64,000 nucleotides of DNA from Treponema sp. UBA792 (GCA_002296965.1 DBIW01000010.1:1-64000); one strand, 5' to 3'; positions 8,760 through 18,199 are shown, numbered from the stretch's first letter. Numbers and translations are program-made. Notes: generated from the letters alone by a model not told the origin.

Positions 8760-9179
8760 ATGCCACTCGCACCAAAAAGAGTTATACACCGCAAGGTGCA
8801 GCGCGGACGCGAGAAGGGTTTTGCTACGCGCGATAACAATATCGATTTCGGTGACATCGCACTTGTCGCTATGGAGCCGACATGGTTGAACGCTAGGGTT
8901 ATAGAAGCCGCTCGTGTCGCAATCAATCGTAAATTGGATCGTAAAGGTAATGTTTGGATTCGTGTTTTTCCTGATAAACCGATTTCAAAAAAACCTGCTG
9001 AAGTTCGTATGGGTAAGGGTAAGGGAGCTCCGGAATTCTGGGCTGCCGTGATAAAACCTGGTATGATTTTGTTCGAAATCGGCGGAGTTGATATTCAGCT
9101 TGCGGCCAGAGCGCTTGAGCTTGCGGCAAGTAAGCTTCCGGTCAGAACAAAAATCGCATATAAGCCGACACACGACTAG
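8760..9179 (+). CDS. rplP: 50S ribosomal protein L16
   Basis: L16 organises the A-site side of the large subunit and contacts tRNA. The 139-residue product has the expected length, starting [17 protein letters not shown], with the conserved [19 protein letters not shown] and [11 protein letters not shown]. The start overlaps the end of the rpsC region closely (three-base gap) behind AAGGAGTTAAT. Nothing unusual is visible. Confidence 0.97.
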   Translation: MPLAPKRVIHRKVQRGREKGFATRDNNIDFGDIALVAMEPTWLNARVIEAARVAINRKLDRKGNVWIRVFPDKPISKKPAEVRMGKGKGAPEFWAAVIKPGMILFEIGGVDIQLAARALELAASKLPVRTKIAYKPTHD

Positions 9180-9190
9180 GAGGAAATAAG

Positions 9191-9403
9191 ATGGCTGATT
9201 CAAAGAAAAAGAACGATAAAGAACTGTCTTATAAGGAACTGGTTACAAAGCGTGATGAGCTTAAGAGGAAGTACATGGATCTTCGTTTCAAAATGATAGT
9301 TGCCCATGTTGATAACCCGATGCAGAAACGTACGATGCGCCGCGAGATAGCACGTCTTAATACGTTTATCCAGCAGAAAGAATCTGCTGGAGAGAATTTG
9401 TAG
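9191..9403 (+). CDS. rpmC: 50S ribosomal protein L29
   Basis: L29 is a small two-helix protein next to L23 at the tunnel exit. The 70-residue product has the family core DLRFKMIVAHVDNPMQKR and RREIARLNTFIQQKE. An N-terminal lysine-rich extension of about ten residues (DSKKKNDKE) precedes the core. AGGAGGAAATAAG gives a strong ribosome-binding site. It is 11 bases after rplP and 10 bases before rpsQ. Confidence 0.95.
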   Translation: MADSKKKNDKELSYKELVTKRDELKRKYMDLRFKMIVAHVDNPMQKRTMRREIARLNTFIQQKESAGENL

Positions 9404-9413
9404 GAGCTGAACT

Positions 9414-9689
9414 GTGGAAGAGAATGCTGTTCAGACTGTAAAGCCGGCAAAACGTTCATTCGTTGGTCTTGTGACAAGTGACAAGATGGATAAGACTATC
9501 GTTGTCACAATAGCAACAAAGAAAATGGACAGGCTTTATAAGAAGTATGTTACACGGACGAAAAAATATATGGCTCATGATGAGAACAATGATGCTCATA
9601 TAGGTGATACAGTCCGCATTGTTGAATGCAGACCACTCAGCAAGAATAAATGCTGGCGTCTGGCTGAAATCGTTGAACGCGCTAAATAA
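9414..9689 (+). CDS. rpsQ: 30S ribosomal protein S17
   Basis: S17 is an early 16S rRNA-binding protein with an OB fold. The 91-residue product shows [16 protein letters not shown], the [12 protein letters not shown] loop, and [16 protein letters not shown]. The GTG start at 9414 follows TAGGAGCTGAACT. A short N-terminal extension before the fold is present ([13 protein letters not shown]). It lies 11 bases before rplN. Confidence 0.96.
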   Translation: MEENAVQTVKPAKRSFVGLVTSDKMDKTIVVTIATKKMDRLYKKYVTRTKKYMAHDENNDAHIGDTVRIVECRPLSKNKCWRLAEIVERAK

Positions 9690-9700
9690 GGAGTTTTGTT

Positions 9701-10069
9701 ATGATTCAAATGCAATCAAAAATGACTGTTGCTGATAACTCCGGAGCGAAAATCGTTCAGTGTATTAAGGTTATCGGTGGTACACACCGCAGATATGCCG
9801 GTATCGGTGACATCGTGGTTGTGGCTGTTAAGGATGCGATTCCTACGTCCACAATAAAGAAAGGTTCAATAGAGAAGGCGGTTATAGTCCGCCAGGCTAA
9901 AGAATACCGTCGCCCTGATGGAACTTATATCCGCTTCGATGATAACGCCTGTGTTATAGTCGATGACAACAAGAATCCCAAGGGAAAGCGTATTTTCGGA
10001 CCTGTTGCCCGTGAGCTTCGTGATATGGATTATATGAAAATCATATCTCTTGCTCCGGAAGTTCTTTAA
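9701..10069 (+). CDS. rplN: 50S ribosomal protein L14
   Basis: L14 lies at the subunit interface and binds translation GTPases and the silencing factor RsfS. The 122-residue product is canonical: [17 protein letters not shown] at the start, [13 protein letters not shown] and the C-terminal [10 protein letters not shown]. It starts at the ATG at 9701 behind AAGGAGTTTTGTT. Gaps of 11 bases on both sides fit tight co-transcription. Confidence 0.98.
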   Translation: MIQMQSKMTVADNSGAKIVQCIKVIGGTHRRYAGIGDIVVVAVKDAIPTSTIKKGSIEKAVIVRQAKEYRRPDGTYIRFDDNACVIVDDNKNPKGKRIFGPVARELRDMDYMKIISLAPEVL

Positions 10070-10080
10070 GGAGAAACGAA

Positions 10081-10395
10081 ATGTTGGAAAAATCAAAAAT
10101 CCGCAAGAACGATACAGTACAGGTGCTTGCCGGAAAGGACAAAGGAAAGCGCGGGACAGTGGTGAAGGTTCTTCTTAAGAAGGAAGCCGTCATTGTTTCT
10201 GGCGTGAATATTGTCAAGAAGGCAATGAAAAAGAAGAGTCAGCAGGATCAGGGCGGAATCGTCGAGATTGAGGCTCCTCTTGATATTTCAAATGTTGCGA
10301 TCGTGTGTAAAAAATGCGGTCCGACAAGAATCGGTTATAAAATCGACGGCGATAAAAAGGTTCGTGTCTGCCGAAAATGTGGAGATATACTGTAA
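10081..10395 (+). CDS. rplX: 50S ribosomal protein L24, with C-terminal zinc-ribbon cysteines
   Basis: L24 is an assembly initiator of the large subunit. The 104-residue product contains a KOW motif ([17 protein letters not shown]) at residues 10-26. Two CxxC pairs in the C-terminal third (CKKCG and CRKCG) probably bind zinc, a form found in many but not all bacterial L24 proteins. The start follows AAGGAGAAACGAA. The stop codon overlaps the rplE start by one base. Confidence 0.96.
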   Translation: MLEKSKIRKNDTVQVLAGKDKGKRGTVVKVLLKKEAVIVSGVNIVKKAMKKKSQQDQGGIVEIEAPLDISNVAIVCKKCGPTRIGYKIDGDKKVRVCRKCGDIL

Positions 10396-10946
10396 TGGAT
10401 AATTACGTACCCCGGCTTAAGAAAGTCTATAAGGACGAAATCGCACCGGCTCTTGTAAAAGAGTTCAATTACACAACTCCTATGCAGGTTCCTGCAATAA
10501 AGAAGATTGTTGTAAGCATGGGTGTGGGTGAGGCTCTCACAAATAAGAAACTTCTTGATGCCGCTGTTGCTGACCTGACTCAGATTACAGGACAGAAGGC
10601 GGTCAAGACAAAGGCAAGAAAAAGTATTGCTAATTTTAAACTTCGTGAGGGTAACGAGGTTGGTGCGATGGTGACTCTTCGCGGAACAATTATGTATGAG
10701 TTCCTTGATCGTCTCATCAATATTGCGCTTCCACGTGTTAAGGATTTCCGCGGAATCAAAGCCACAGGTTTTGACGGACATGGAAATTTTTCTCTTGGTA
10801 TCACAGAGCAGATTATTTTCCCGGAAATCGACTTTGATAAAATCACTAAGATTGCCGGTATGAACATTGCGATTGTAACAAGCGCTAAAACAGATGCTGA
10901 GGCAAAAGCTCTGCTTACCAAGTTCAATATGCCGTTCCGGAAGTAG
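10395..10946 (+). CDS. rplE: 50S ribosomal protein L5
   Basis: L5 binds 5S rRNA and forms a bridge with S13. The 183-residue product contains [34 protein letters not shown] and the C-terminal FPEIDFDKI region expected for the family. The ATG at 10395 is chosen because it overlaps the rplX stop (TAATG) with GGAG about 11 bases upstream; longer in-frame starts lie inside rplX. It is seven bases before rpsN. Confidence 0.96.
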   Translation: MDNYVPRLKKVYKDEIAPALVKEFNYTTPMQVPAIKKIVVSMGVGEALTNKKLLDAAVADLTQITGQKAVKTKARKSIANFKLREGNEVGAMVTLRGTIMYEFLDRLINIALPRVKDFRGIKATGFDGHGNFSLGITEQIIFPEIDFDKITKIAGMNIAIVTSAKTDAEAKALLTKFNMPFRK

Positions 10947-10953
10947 GTGAAGT

Positions 10954-11139
10954 ATGGCCAAGAAATCAATGATTATAAAGGCAGCCCGCAAGCAGAAGTA
11001 TTCGACACGTGAGTATAACCGCTGTCAGATTTGCGGACGTCCGCGTGGATATTTGCGTAAGTTTAAGATGTGTCGTCTTTGCTTCCGTAAATTGGCAAGT
11101 GAAGGCCAGCTTCCTGGCATCACAAAATCCAGTTGGTAG
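10954..11139 (+). CDS. rpsN: 30S ribosomal protein S14, zinc-binding type
   Basis: S14 completes the head of the small subunit. At 61 residues this is the short type Z, with four cysteines at residues 24, 27, 40 and 43 (CQICGRP and CRLCF) that bind zinc, and the invariant end [11 protein letters not shown]. The start follows AGTAGGTGAAGT. No zinc-free paralogue lies in the window. Confidence 0.98.
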   Translation: MAKKSMIIKAARKQKYSTREYNRCQICGRPRGYLRKFKMCRLCFRKLASEGQLPGITKSSW

Positions 11140-11154
11140 TGGTAGGAGATTGAA

Positions 11155-11553
11155 ATGAGTGCATCAGATCCAGTAGCAGATATGCTTACAAAGGTTCGGA
11201 ATGCGGCTGTAGCCCGCCACGAGAAAGTAGATGTTCCGGCTTCAAAGCTGAAACTTGAAATCGTGAAGATTCTGAAGACTGAAGGATACATTAAAAACTT
11301 CAAGAAGGTTCAGGAGGACGGACATACGACGCTCCGCATATTCCTGAAATATGATGACGAGAATAATTCGGTTATTCATGGTGTGAAGAAAATCTCTACA
11401 CCCGGACGCCGCGTTTATTCCGGTTATAAAGATTTGCCGCGTGTTTACAACGGCTATGGCACAATAATCGTATCAACATCTTCTGGTGTGACTACCGGTA
11501 AAAAGGCAACCGAGAAGATGGTCGGCGGTGAGCTTGTATGCTCTATCTGGTAA
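11155..11553 (+). CDS. rpsH: 30S ribosomal protein S8
   Basis: S8 binds helix 21 of 16S rRNA and in E. coli represses the spc operon. The 132-residue product shows [21 protein letters not shown] at its N-terminus and the conserved C-terminal [12 protein letters not shown] followed by GGELVCSIW. It starts behind TAGGAGATTGAA. Whether the S8 target near rplE exists in this organism is not evident from the sequence. Confidence 0.97.
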   Translation: MSASDPVADMLTKVRNAAVARHEKVDVPASKLKLEIVKILKTEGYIKNFKKVQEDGHTTLRIFLKYDDENNSVIHGVKKISTPGRRVYSGYKDLPRVYNGYGTIIVSTSSGVTTGKKATEKMVGGELVCSIW

Positions 11554-11565
11554 TGGGAGTAAGAT

Positions 11566-12105
11566 ATGTCTAAGATTGGAAAACTTCCTGTTGCTGTTCC
11601 TGCAGGTGTTACGGTTAGTGTTGCTGACGGTGTTGTTTCGGTAAAAGGACCGAAAGGTGAACTGAAACAGGCATTCAGTAGCGATATAAAGATTGAAGTT
11701 CAGAATAATGAAGTTATTCTTTCTGTTCTGAACGGAACAAAGCAGGCAAATGCTGATCATGGTCTTTATAGAAGCCTGATAGCCAATATGGTTACCGGTG
11801 TCACAGCCGGGTTCTCAAAGTCACTGATAATCAACGGTGTCGGTTATCGTGCCGAAGTGAAGGGAAAAGAGCTTGTGATGAATCTTGGTTATTCAAGTGA
11901 CTACATCGCAATAATTCCTGACGGGCTGACAGTTGTTGCCGATGCTAATGGAAAGGTTACTGTTTTCGGTATCGATAAGCAGAAAGTCGGTGAATTCAGC
12001 GCTCAGCTTCGCAAACTGCGCAAGCCTGAACCATATAAAGGTAAGGGAATCCGCTACGAGACTGAAGTTATCAGACGTAAAGTCGGTAAAACTGGTGTTA
12101 AATAA
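11566..12105 (+). CDS. rplF: 50S ribosomal protein L6
   Basis: L6 lies near the GTPase-binding region of the large subunit. The 179-residue product has two related beta-alpha domains, with GVTVSVADGVVSVKGPKGEL in the first and RKPEPYKGKGIRYE in the second, the usual C-terminal signature. It starts behind GGGAGTAAGAT. The gap to rplR is 11 bases. Confidence 0.97.
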   Translation: MSKIGKLPVAVPAGVTVSVADGVVSVKGPKGELKQAFSSDIKIEVQNNEVILSVLNGTKQANADHGLYRSLIANMVTGVTAGFSKSLIINGVGYRAEVKGKELVMNLGYSSDYIAIIPDGLTVVADANGKVTVFGIDKQKVGEFSAQLRKLRKPEPYKGKGIRYETEVIRRKVGKTGVK

Positions 12106-12116
12106 GGTGAAGCTAT

Positions 12117-12479
12117 ATGTTTAAAAAACTGAATGATAAAAACAGAAAACGTCTGCACAGAAAGGTTCATATCCGCAAGTCTGTTTACGGTACTGCCGAC
12201 AGACCGAGAATGACCGTTACACGCAGCAACAAGAATCTTTCTGTTCAGGTCATAAATGATGATGAAGGAAAGACTTTGGCTTCCATTTCCACTCTGGAGA
12301 AGGAATTTGAGGCTCTTAAGCCGAATACCGAGGGTGCGGCAAAACTCGGAGAAGCTTTCGGTGCAAGACTCAAGGATAAAAATATTTCCAAAGTGGTTTT
12401 TGACAGAAATGGTTATTTGTACCATGGTGTTGTAAAAGCCCTTGCTGATGGAACCCGTAAAGCCGGGATTGAATTCTAG
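12117..12479 (+). CDS. rplR: 50S ribosomal protein L18
   Basis: L18 binds 5S rRNA together with L5. The 120-residue product contains [17 protein letters not shown] and [20 protein letters not shown], the most conserved part of the family. The start ATG at 12117 follows AAGGTGAAGCTAT. Eight bases separate it from rpsE. Confidence 0.97.
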   Translation: MFKKLNDKNRKRLHRKVHIRKSVYGTADRPRMTVTRSNKNLSVQVINDDEGKTLASISTLEKEFEALKPNTEGAAKLGEAFGARLKDKNISKVVFDRNGYLYHGVVKALADGTRKAGIEF

Positions 12480-12487
12480 GAGTTGAC

Positions 12488-12997
12488 ATGGAACACCAGA
12501 AAAACTTTGAAAAAGAGCCGAAAGAGTTTGTTGAAAAGCTTGTAACTCTTAACAGAACGGCAAAAACCGTAAAAGGCGGACGTCGTATGTCTTTCGCTGC
12601 ACTTACTGTTGTGGGTGACCAGAAAGGCCGTGTCGGATACGGATTCGGCAAGGCAAACGATGTTTCCGAGGCTATTAAGAAGAGTGTTGACCGCGCAAAG
12701 AGAAATCTTATAACTATTCCTCTTAAAAACGGAACAATACCGCATGATATTATAGGAAAATACAAGAGTTCTTCAGTTCTTCTGAAGCCGGCCTGTTCCG
12801 GTACCGGAATTATTGCCGGTGGTGCAGTCCGTGCCATTATGGATGCTGCCGGAGCGACTGATCTTCTTGCAAAATCCTTGGGTTCAAGTGCTTCTGTTAA
12901 TGTTGTCCGTGCGACTTTCGATGCCATTTCCAAAATGATGGATGCTAAGAAAGTGGCTCAGAATAGAGGCAAAACTCTTGATGAGTTGTGGGGATAA
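12488..12997 (+). CDS. rpsE: 30S ribosomal protein S5
   Basis: S5 forms part of the mRNA entry channel and affects accuracy. The 169-residue product has the N-terminal double-stranded-RNA-binding domain with the loop TVKGGRRMSFAAL (the site of spectinomycin-resistance changes elsewhere, wild type here). The C-terminal domain includes KPACSGTGIIAGGAVRAI. It starts behind AGGAGTTGAC. It lies three bases before rpmD. Confidence 0.98.
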   Translation: MEHQKNFEKEPKEFVEKLVTLNRTAKTVKGGRRMSFAALTVVGDQKGRVGYGFGKANDVSEAIKKSVDRAKRNLITIPLKNGTIPHDIIGKYKSSSVLLKPACSGTGIIAGGAVRAIMDAAGATDLLAKSLGSSASVNVVRATFDAISKMMDAKKVAQNRGKTLDELWG

Positions 12998-13000
12998 TCT

Positions 13001-13186
13001 ATGGCTAACAAACAACTTAAGATTACACTGATCAAAAGTACAATCGGTCAGAAACCGGCTAAAGTTGCGACTGTACGCAGCCTTGGTCTCAAGAAGATAA
13101 ATTCTTCTGTTGTGCATGATGATAACCCGGCTATTCGCGGAATGGCCGCTGCTGTATCTCATATAGTAAAAGTTGAGGAGATATAA
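13001..13186 (+). CDS. rpmD: 50S ribosomal protein L30
   Basis: L30 is a small protein of the large subunit. The 61-residue product contains [13 protein letters not shown] and the core [20 protein letters not shown], matching the bacterial short form. The Shine-Dalgarno (GGGGAT) lies in the end of rpsE, three bases away; rplO starts two bases downstream. Translation is probably coupled across all three genes. Confidence 0.96.
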   Translation: MANKQLKITLIKSTIGQKPAKVATVRSLGLKKINSSVVHDDNPAIRGMAAAVSHIVKVEEI

Positions 13187-13188
13187 TT

Positions 13189-13668
13189 ATGTCTGATTAT
13201 AATCCGATTCTTATTGCTCCGAAGGGTGCTAACAAGAAAAGTAGAAGAGTCGGCCGCGGTTCTTCATCTGGTCGTGGTACAACGGCTGGAAGAGGAAACA
13301 AAGGTCAGCAGTCACGCTCCGGTGGAAAGACCTATGTCGGTTTCGAGGGTGGACAGATGCCTTTGTACAGGCGTATTGCGCACAGAGGTTTTTCCAATTA
13401 TCCGTTCAAGAAAGAATTTGTCTGCGTGAATCTTGATCAGATTGAGCTGAAGTTCAATGATGGAGATACAGTTGATAGAGCTTCTCTCGTTGCGAAAGGA
13501 TTCATGTCTTCAAAGAATACTTCTATGGTAAAAATTCTCGGAAATGGAGATTTGACCAAGAAGATTACTGTCGTCGCTGATAAAATTTCTGCCTCCGCGA
13601 AAGAGAAGGTGGAAAAGGCCGGCGGTGCGGTAAAGCTTGTTGCAGAAACTGCGGAAAGTGAGAAATAG
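13189..13668 (+). CDS. rplO: 50S ribosomal protein L15
   Basis: L15 is a late assembly protein of the large subunit. The 159-residue product has the glycine/arginine-rich N-terminal extension (VGRGSSSGRGTTAGRGNKGQ) that penetrates the rRNA and FEGGQMPLYRRIAHRGFSN. Its globular C-terminal domain ends with VKLVAETAESEK. It starts behind GAGGAGATATAATT. secY follows after 13 bases. Confidence 0.97.
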   Translation: MSDYNPILIAPKGANKKSRRVGRGSSSGRGTTAGRGNKGQQSRSGGKTYVGFEGGQMPLYRRIAHRGFSNYPFKKEFVCVNLDQIELKFNDGDTVDRASLVAKGFMSSKNTSMVKILGNGDLTKKITVVADKISASAKEKVEKAGGAVKLVAETAESEK

Positions 13669-13681
13669 AGCGGAGTAGAAC

Positions 13682-15016
13682 ATGGCAAGCAATCCGATTG
13701 TGAATATGTTTAAAGTCAAAGAACTGCGCGACCGTATGTTTTTTACACTTCTGGTGTTGGCTGTCTTCCGTCTGGGAAGCGTTCTGACAATACCGGGGAT
13801 AGATGCGAACGTGCTGCTCAGTTACTTTGATGAATTGGCGAGGCAGAATAAAAATGCGTTCGCCAGTTACATGGACTTCTTCGTCGGAGGTGCATTCTCC
13901 AACTTCTCTATTTTTATGCTCGGAGTAATGCCCTTCATTTCGATGCAGATTATTATGCAGCTTGCTGTGATTATATTTCCGTCACTTAAACGTGTTTCTC
14001 AGGAAGACGGCGGACAGCGGAAGATTGCATCGTGGACAAGAATAGGAACTATTGTTGTCTGTCTGATTCAGTCTTTCGCGGTTACCGAATATGCCAATAG
14101 TATCCCAGGTTGTATTGTTCTTGACAGCAAGATAGGCTTCAAGCTTCTTGCCATGATTACAGTAACAACCGGTTCTATGGTTACTATCTGGCTCGGCGAC
14201 CAGATTACAGCTCGTGGTATTGGAAATGGTATTTCAATGATGATTTTCGCAGGTATCGTGGCGCGTCTGCCGAATGCGATAATTGAACTTGTCCAGAAAG
14301 TAAGTTCCGGAGAAGTCCAGCTTGTGTTTGTCATCCTTGTCTTGGTTATGTTTGTTGCGATAATCGCTCTTGTTGTATATGAAGAGTCTGGACAGAGAAA
14401 AATTCCTGTTCATTATGCAAAACGTGTTGTCGGAAGAAAAATGTATGGCGGACAGAATACTTATATTCCGTTCAAGGTGAATCCGTCTAACGTTATACCT
14501 CTGATTTTTGCGTCTTCAATATTGACTTTGCCTTTGTCGCTTCTTACTTCATTCGGGAGCGGTCAGAATTCTTCAAGATGGGTTACACGTCTTGCTGCGT
14601 TTCTTTCTCCGAATGGAATCTGGTATAATATACTGTTGGTTATTCTTATCGTCTTTTTTGCGTACTTCTACACTCAGGTAACACTGAACCCCACCGAAAT
14701 TGCAAAGAATATCAGGGAAAACGGTGGCTCCATTCCCGGTGTTCGGACGGACAAAACAGAAGAATATCTTCAGAAAATATTGAACAGGCTTGTATTGCCG
14801 GGCTCATTATTCCTTGCGCTGATTGCCGTTATTCCGACGGTTATCCAGAATTGGTTCGGATTCCCCCAGTCGATTTCGATGCTTATGGGCGGAACATCCT
14901 TAATCATTATGGTCGGTGTGGATCTTGATACAATGAGTCAGGTAGAGGCTCTTCTGAAAATGCATCATCATGACGGACTTACAAAGAAGGGCAAAATCAG
15001 GTCGCGAAATTTGTAG
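13682..15016 (+). CDS. secY: Preprotein translocase subunit SecY
   Basis: SecY forms the protein-conducting channel of the inner membrane. The 444-residue product has the expected ten hydrophobic helices. The plug/TM2 region reads PFISMQIIMQL, the TM4-TM5 region has GDQITARGIGNGISMMIF, and the cytoplasmic loop contains NPTEIAKNIRENGGSIPGVR. The start follows GCGGAGTAGAAC. Its stop codon lies in the loop of a small hairpin (15003-15025), and the next 119 bases contain a second, much longer one. adk, map and infA, which often follow secY, are absent. Confidence 0.97.
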   Translation: MASNPIVNMFKVKELRDRMFFTLLVLAVFRLGSVLTIPGIDANVLLSYFDELARQNKNAFASYMDFFVGGAFSNFSIFMLGVMPFISMQIIMQLAVIIFPSLKRVSQEDGGQRKIASWTRIGTIVVCLIQSFAVTEYANSIPGCIVLDSKIGFKLLAMITVTTGSMVTIWLGDQITARGIGNGISMMIFAGIVARLPNAIIELVQKVSSGEVQLVFVILVLVMFVAIIALVVYEESGQRKIPVHYAKRVVGRKMYGGQNTYIPFKVNPSNVIPLIFASSILTLPLSLLTSFGSGQNSSRWVTRLAAFLSPNGIWYNILLVILIVFFAYFYTQVTLNPTEIAKNIRENGGSIPGVRTDKTEEYLQKILNRLVLPGSLFLALIAVIPTVIQNWFGFPQSISMLMGGTSLIIMVGVDLDTMSQVEALLKMHHHDGLTKKGKIRSRNL

Positions 15017-15025
15017 AATTTCGTG
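15003..15025 (+). other. Hairpin enclosing the secY stop codon
   Basis: CGCGAAATT (15003-15011) pairs with AATTTCGTG (15017-15025; one G-U pair), leaving the five-base loop TGTAG that contains the stop codon TAG. No T tract follows. It could slow termination or protect the mRNA end. Confidence 0.5.
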
Positions 15026-15046
15026 AATAACCAGTAGAAAAGAAAT

Positions 15047-15123
15047 GAGAATATATGATATATTGATTTTTACCAAATTGTCTCTCATTGCGAGGTGCTT
15101 AAATTTGGTAAAAATATATTCTC
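15047..15123 (+). promoter_or_regulatory. Long hairpin in the rpmJ leader
   Basis: GAGAATATA (15047-15055) pairs with TATATTCTC (15115-15123), and TTTTTACCAAATT (15067-15079) pairs with AATTTGGTAAAAA (15102-15114). That is 22 pairs in all, with an 11-base bulge on the 5' side and a 22-base loop. It ends 12 bases before the rpmJ start codon. No terminator T tract is present. Its place at the spc/alpha boundary suits a translational operator, for example for S4, which controls the alpha operon in E. coli; the ligand is a guess. Confidence 0.6.
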
Positions 15124-15135
15124 ATGGGGGCTTTT

Positions 15136-15249
15136 ATGAAAGTACGAACCAGTGTAAAACCTATCTGTGATAAATGTAAGGTTATCAAAAGGAACGGAAT
15201 AGTCCGCATCATTTGCACAAACCCGAAACACAAACAGAGACAGGGCTAA
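15136..15249 (+). CDS. rpmJ: 50S ribosomal protein L36, zinc-binding type
   Basis: This 37-residue protein ([16 protein letters not shown] at the start, HKQRQG at the end) is the classical L36. It is the zinc-binding form, with Cys11, Cys14, Cys27 and His32. L36 binds 23S rRNA near the base of the L7/L12 region. GGGGGC lies eight bases upstream of the ATG. The leader before it contains a long hairpin. rpsM begins 19 bases downstream. Confidence 0.97.
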   Translation: MKVRTSVKPICDKCKVIKRNGIVRIICTNPKHKQRQG

Positions 15250-15268
15250 GAGGCTTAAGGAGAAACAA

Positions 15269-15634
15269 ATGGCTCGAATTGCGGGAGTTGACATCCCTAA
15301 TAAACATGTAGGTACCGCATTAACTTATATTTATGGTATCGGTCGTTCAGCGGCTAAAAAGATTTGTGAAGAGACCAAGATTGATCCTGAAAAAATGATG
15401 AATGATCTTTCTCAGGATGAACTTACAAAGCTTCGTGAAATCATTGATAAGGATTATAAGGTGGAGGGCCGTCTTCGTTCTGAGATAGGACTTAACCTTA
15501 AACGCCTTATGGATATTGGCTGCTATCGTGGTCTTCGTCATAGAAGAGGTCTTCCTGTGCGTGGCCAGAGAACACGTACAAATGCAAGAACCAGAAAAGG
15601 CAAGAAGAAAACTGTTGCCAACAAGAAGAAATAG
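15269..15634 (+). CDS. rpsM: 30S ribosomal protein S13
   Basis: S13 lies in the 30S head, contacts P-site tRNA and forms the bridge to L5. The 121-residue product contains [20 protein letters not shown], the [10 protein letters not shown] helix-hairpin-helix and the tRNA-contacting tail [13 protein letters not shown]. The start follows AAGGAGAAACAA. It opens the alpha-operon segment rpsM-rpsK-rpsD-rpoA-rplQ. Confidence 0.97.
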   Translation: MARIAGVDIPNKHVGTALTYIYGIGRSAAKKICEETKIDPEKMMNDLSQDELTKLREIIDKDYKVEGRLRSEIGLNLKRLMDIGCYRGLRHRRGLPVRGQRTRTNARTRKGKKKTVANKKK

Positions 15635-15650
15635 GGCGGAGGTAAAGTAA

Positions 15651-16031
15651 GTGGCTACCGTTAAAAAACGAAAGGAAAAAAAGAGCGTCTATGAAGGTAA
15701 CGTCTATGTTCAGGCGACGTTCAATAATACTATCGTAACTATTACTGACCTGAGAGGAAATGCTCTTTCTTGGGCATCGTCAGGTGGACTTGGTTTCCGC
15801 GGAGCAAAAAAGTCTACTCCGTTTGCTGCACAGTCTGTTGCTGAAGCGGCAATACAGAAGGCCGTAAGCTACGGCTTGCGCGAAGTTCATGTTTTTGTGA
15901 AAGGACCGGGAATGGGACGCGAGAATGCAATCCGTTCTCTGGGAGCCATGGGGCTGAAGGTAAAATCAATTTCTGATGTTACTCCGATTCCTCATAATGG
16001 TTGTCGTCCGCGCAAAACTCGCCGTATGTAG
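15651..16031 (+). CDS. rpsK: 30S ribosomal protein S11
   Basis: S11 lies on the platform of the small subunit close to the E site. The 126-residue product shows [19 protein letters not shown], the KKSTPFAAQ motif and the C-terminal [14 protein letters not shown]. It uses the GTG at 15651, behind GGGCGGAGGTAAAGTAA. It is 17 bases before rpsD. Confidence 0.97.
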   Translation: MATVKKRKEKKSVYEGNVYVQATFNNTIVTITDLRGNALSWASSGGLGFRGAKKSTPFAAQSVAEAAIQKAVSYGLREVHVFVKGPGMGRENAIRSLGAMGLKVKSISDVTPIPHNGCRPRKTRRM

Positions 16032-16048
16032 TAAGGAGAAATTAAGTT

Positions 16049-16645
16049 ATGGGCAGAAGTATGGCACCTGTATTGAAGAGATGCAAGACGCTCGGAATTA
16101 ACCCGACTGTGTTGGGTTATGATAAAACAACAAAAAGAAACGCAAAAGATAATACCAGAAGAAAGAAATCAGAATACGGAACTCAGTTGAATGAAAAACA
16201 GAAAGTTAAGCTGATTTACGGAATGCAGGAGAAACAGTTCAAGAAATATTATGTTATGGCAACTAAAAAGTCAGGCATAACAGGTGAAATGCTTCTCCAG
16301 ATTCTTGAGTCTCGTCTGGATAATGTCATATTCCGTATGGGATTTGCAAAAACACGCAATGCGGCAAGGCAGCTCGTGAATCATGGTCATGTTGAGGTCA
16401 ATGGTAAGAAAGTCGATATTCCTTCATATCTTGTAAAAGCAGGAGATGTGGTGTCGATTAAGGAATCAAGCCGTTCCTCAGCAGGAATAAAGGCAATCCT
16501 CGAAAAGGATTTTAACAGAATAGTTCCTTCTTGGCTTGAAGTAAACAAGGAGAATTTTTCTGGCAAGGTTCTGAATCTTGCTGCAAGAAGCGATATCGAT
16601 TATCCGGTCGAAGAGCACCTTATCGTTGAGTACTATTCTAAGTAA
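16049..16645 (+). CDS. rpsD: 30S ribosomal protein S4
   Basis: S4 nucleates assembly of the 5' domain of the small subunit. The 198-residue product contains the S4 RNA-binding domain ([20 protein letters not shown], then [13 protein letters not shown]). Only one cysteine is present in the N-terminal region, so it is the zinc-free form, unlike S14, L36 and L24 in the same operon. It starts at the ATG at 16049 behind AAGGAGAAATTAAGTT. S4 represses the alpha operon in E. coli. Confidence 0.97.
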   Translation: MGRSMAPVLKRCKTLGINPTVLGYDKTTKRNAKDNTRRKKSEYGTQLNEKQKVKLIYGMQEKQFKKYYVMATKKSGITGEMLLQILESRLDNVIFRMGFAKTRNAARQLVNHGHVEVNGKKVDIPSYLVKAGDVVSIKESSRSSAGIKAILEKDFNRIVPSWLEVNKENFSGKVLNLAARSDIDYPVEEHLIVEYYSK

Positions 16646-16656
16646 GAGGGGGGCAG

Positions 16657-17712
16657 ATGGCTCGCAAAAATTTGCTCAAGGGTATTAAACAGCCCAAGAG
16701 CATTACATTTGAACATATTAGTACTAATCCGAACTACGGTAAGTTCATTGCATACCCCTTTGAGCCAGGATTCGGTACGACGGTCGGTAATACTCTCAGG
16801 CGGGTGCTGTTGTCATCAATTCAGGGTTATGCAATCAGTTCTATTCGCATAACTTCTTATGATGCCAATGGTATTTCGCACGTTATTTCCAGTGAATTTG
16901 ATACCATTCCGGATGTTGCGGAGGATACGCTGGAAATAATAAACAGTCTCAAACAAGTTCGTCTGAAACTGCCTGAGGATACGGATCAGTCTACAATCAG
17001 TTACGAATTCAAGGGACCGGGTGTCGTAAAGAGTGATAACTTTGCGAAGGAAGGACAGCTCGAAATCATGACAAAAGATCAGGTTATCTTTACCATGATG
17101 GAGGGCGCTCATCTGGATATTGAAATTCAGGTTGACCTCGGACGCGGTTATGTGCCTGCTGAGACAAATGAGCATTACATAGAGGTTGTAGGCACAATTC
17201 CTGTGGATGCGATTTATACTCCGGTTCCTAAGGTAAAGTATTCGATTGAGCCTTACAGGGTCGGTCAGCGCAACGACTATGACAAACTTGTTCTTGAGAT
17301 ATGGACTGATGGAACTATTCCTCCGGAAGATGCCCTTGCTGAGGCCGCAAAAATAGCGAAAGATCATTTTGCGATTTTTGTGAATTTCAACGATAGGGAT
17401 ATTATCGGAGCTGATGACGGTGACGAGACCAATGAGATTGTTCAGAAGATTCTGAACACCTCTGTAGAGGAACTTGATCTTTCAGTCCGTTCATCAAACT
17501 GTCTGAAAAATGCAAATATTCGTACAATCGGCGAATTAACAAGAAAAACTGAGGATGACATAACAAAGACAAGAAACTTTGGTAAAAAAAGTCTGGCCGA
17601 GATAAAGGAGAAGCTCCTTGAGTGGAATCTTACGCTTGGCATGACAGATTACAGTCATCTGAAGAATGCTGCCAATTTAACAAAGCAGAAGGAAGAAACA
17701 GATGAATCATAG
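16657..17712 (+). CDS. rpoA: RNA polymerase alpha subunit
   Basis: The alpha subunit dimerises to start RNA polymerase assembly and contacts activators and UP elements. The 351-residue product has the N-terminal assembly domain ([20 protein letters not shown]), a linker, and the C-terminal domain from about residue 270. That domain includes [20 protein letters not shown], in which the DNA-contacting arginine and asparagine are conserved. A short charged tail ([10 protein letters not shown]) follows. The start follows AGAGGGGGGCAG. Its last 11 bases overlap rplQ. Confidence 0.98.
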   Translation: MARKNLLKGIKQPKSITFEHISTNPNYGKFIAYPFEPGFGTTVGNTLRRVLLSSIQGYAISSIRITSYDANGISHVISSEFDTIPDVAEDTLEIINSLKQVRLKLPEDTDQSTISYEFKGPGVVKSDNFAKEGQLEIMTKDQVIFTMMEGAHLDIEIQVDLGRGYVPAETNEHYIEVVGTIPVDAIYTPVPKVKYSIEPYRVGQRNDYDKLVLEIWTDGTIPPEDALAEAAKIAKDHFAIFVNFNDRDIIGADDGDETNEIVQKILNTSVEELDLSVRSSNCLKNANIRTIGELTRKTEDDITKTRNFGKKSLAEIKEKLLEWNLTLGMTDYSHLKNAANLTKQKEETDES

Positions 17713-18199
17713 AAATGGTTTTAATCCGCTTTCACGCACAACGGCTCATCGCCGCGCCATGTCCCGTAATATGGTGACATCTCTTTTCAGGTATGAGCGC
17801 ATTACTACAACAAAATCAAAGGCTCTTGAAGTAAGAAAAGCTGCTGAAAAGCTTATTACTAGAGGAAAAGTTGATTCTGTTCATAACCGCCGTCAGGTTG
17901 CAAAGTTCATTCAGGACGAGAAGATTCTGAATAAGCTTTTCACCGAGATTGGTCCGCGTATGAAGGACAGAAACGGTGGTTATACGCGCGTTCTTAAATT
18001 GGGCTATCGTCAGGGTGATGCCGCTGATGTAGTAATCCTTGAATTGGTTGATTATAAACTTGACACATCTTCTGATGATGTCGCAGACAAGTCAAAAAAA
18101 TCTGCTGCAAAATCAAAGGGTGATGCGGAAGGTGCTAAGAAACCTGCTAAGACGTCAAAAAAGACTGCTGAGAAGAAAGAGGAATCTGCTGCTGAGTAG
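17702..18199 (+). CDS. rplQ: 50S ribosomal protein L17, with lysine/alanine-rich tail
   Basis: L17 lies near the tunnel exit. The first 118 residues are canonical ([18 protein letters not shown], then [19 protein letters not shown]). The remaining 47 residues form a low-complexity tail rich in lysine, alanine and serine ([16 protein letters not shown]), so the protein is 165 residues, longer than the usual 115-130. The start at 17702 overlaps the rpoA end by 11 bases with AGAAGGAAGA upstream. The tail may contact rRNA or be disordered. Confidence 0.96.
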   Translation: MNHRNGFNPLSRTTAHRRAMSRNMVTSLFRYERITTTKSKALEVRKAAEKLITRGKVDSVHNRRQVAKFIQDEKILNKLFTEIGPRMKDRNGGYTRVLKLGYRQGDAADVVILELVDYKLDTSSDDVADKSKKSAAKSKGDAEGAKKPAKTSKKTAEKKEESAAE

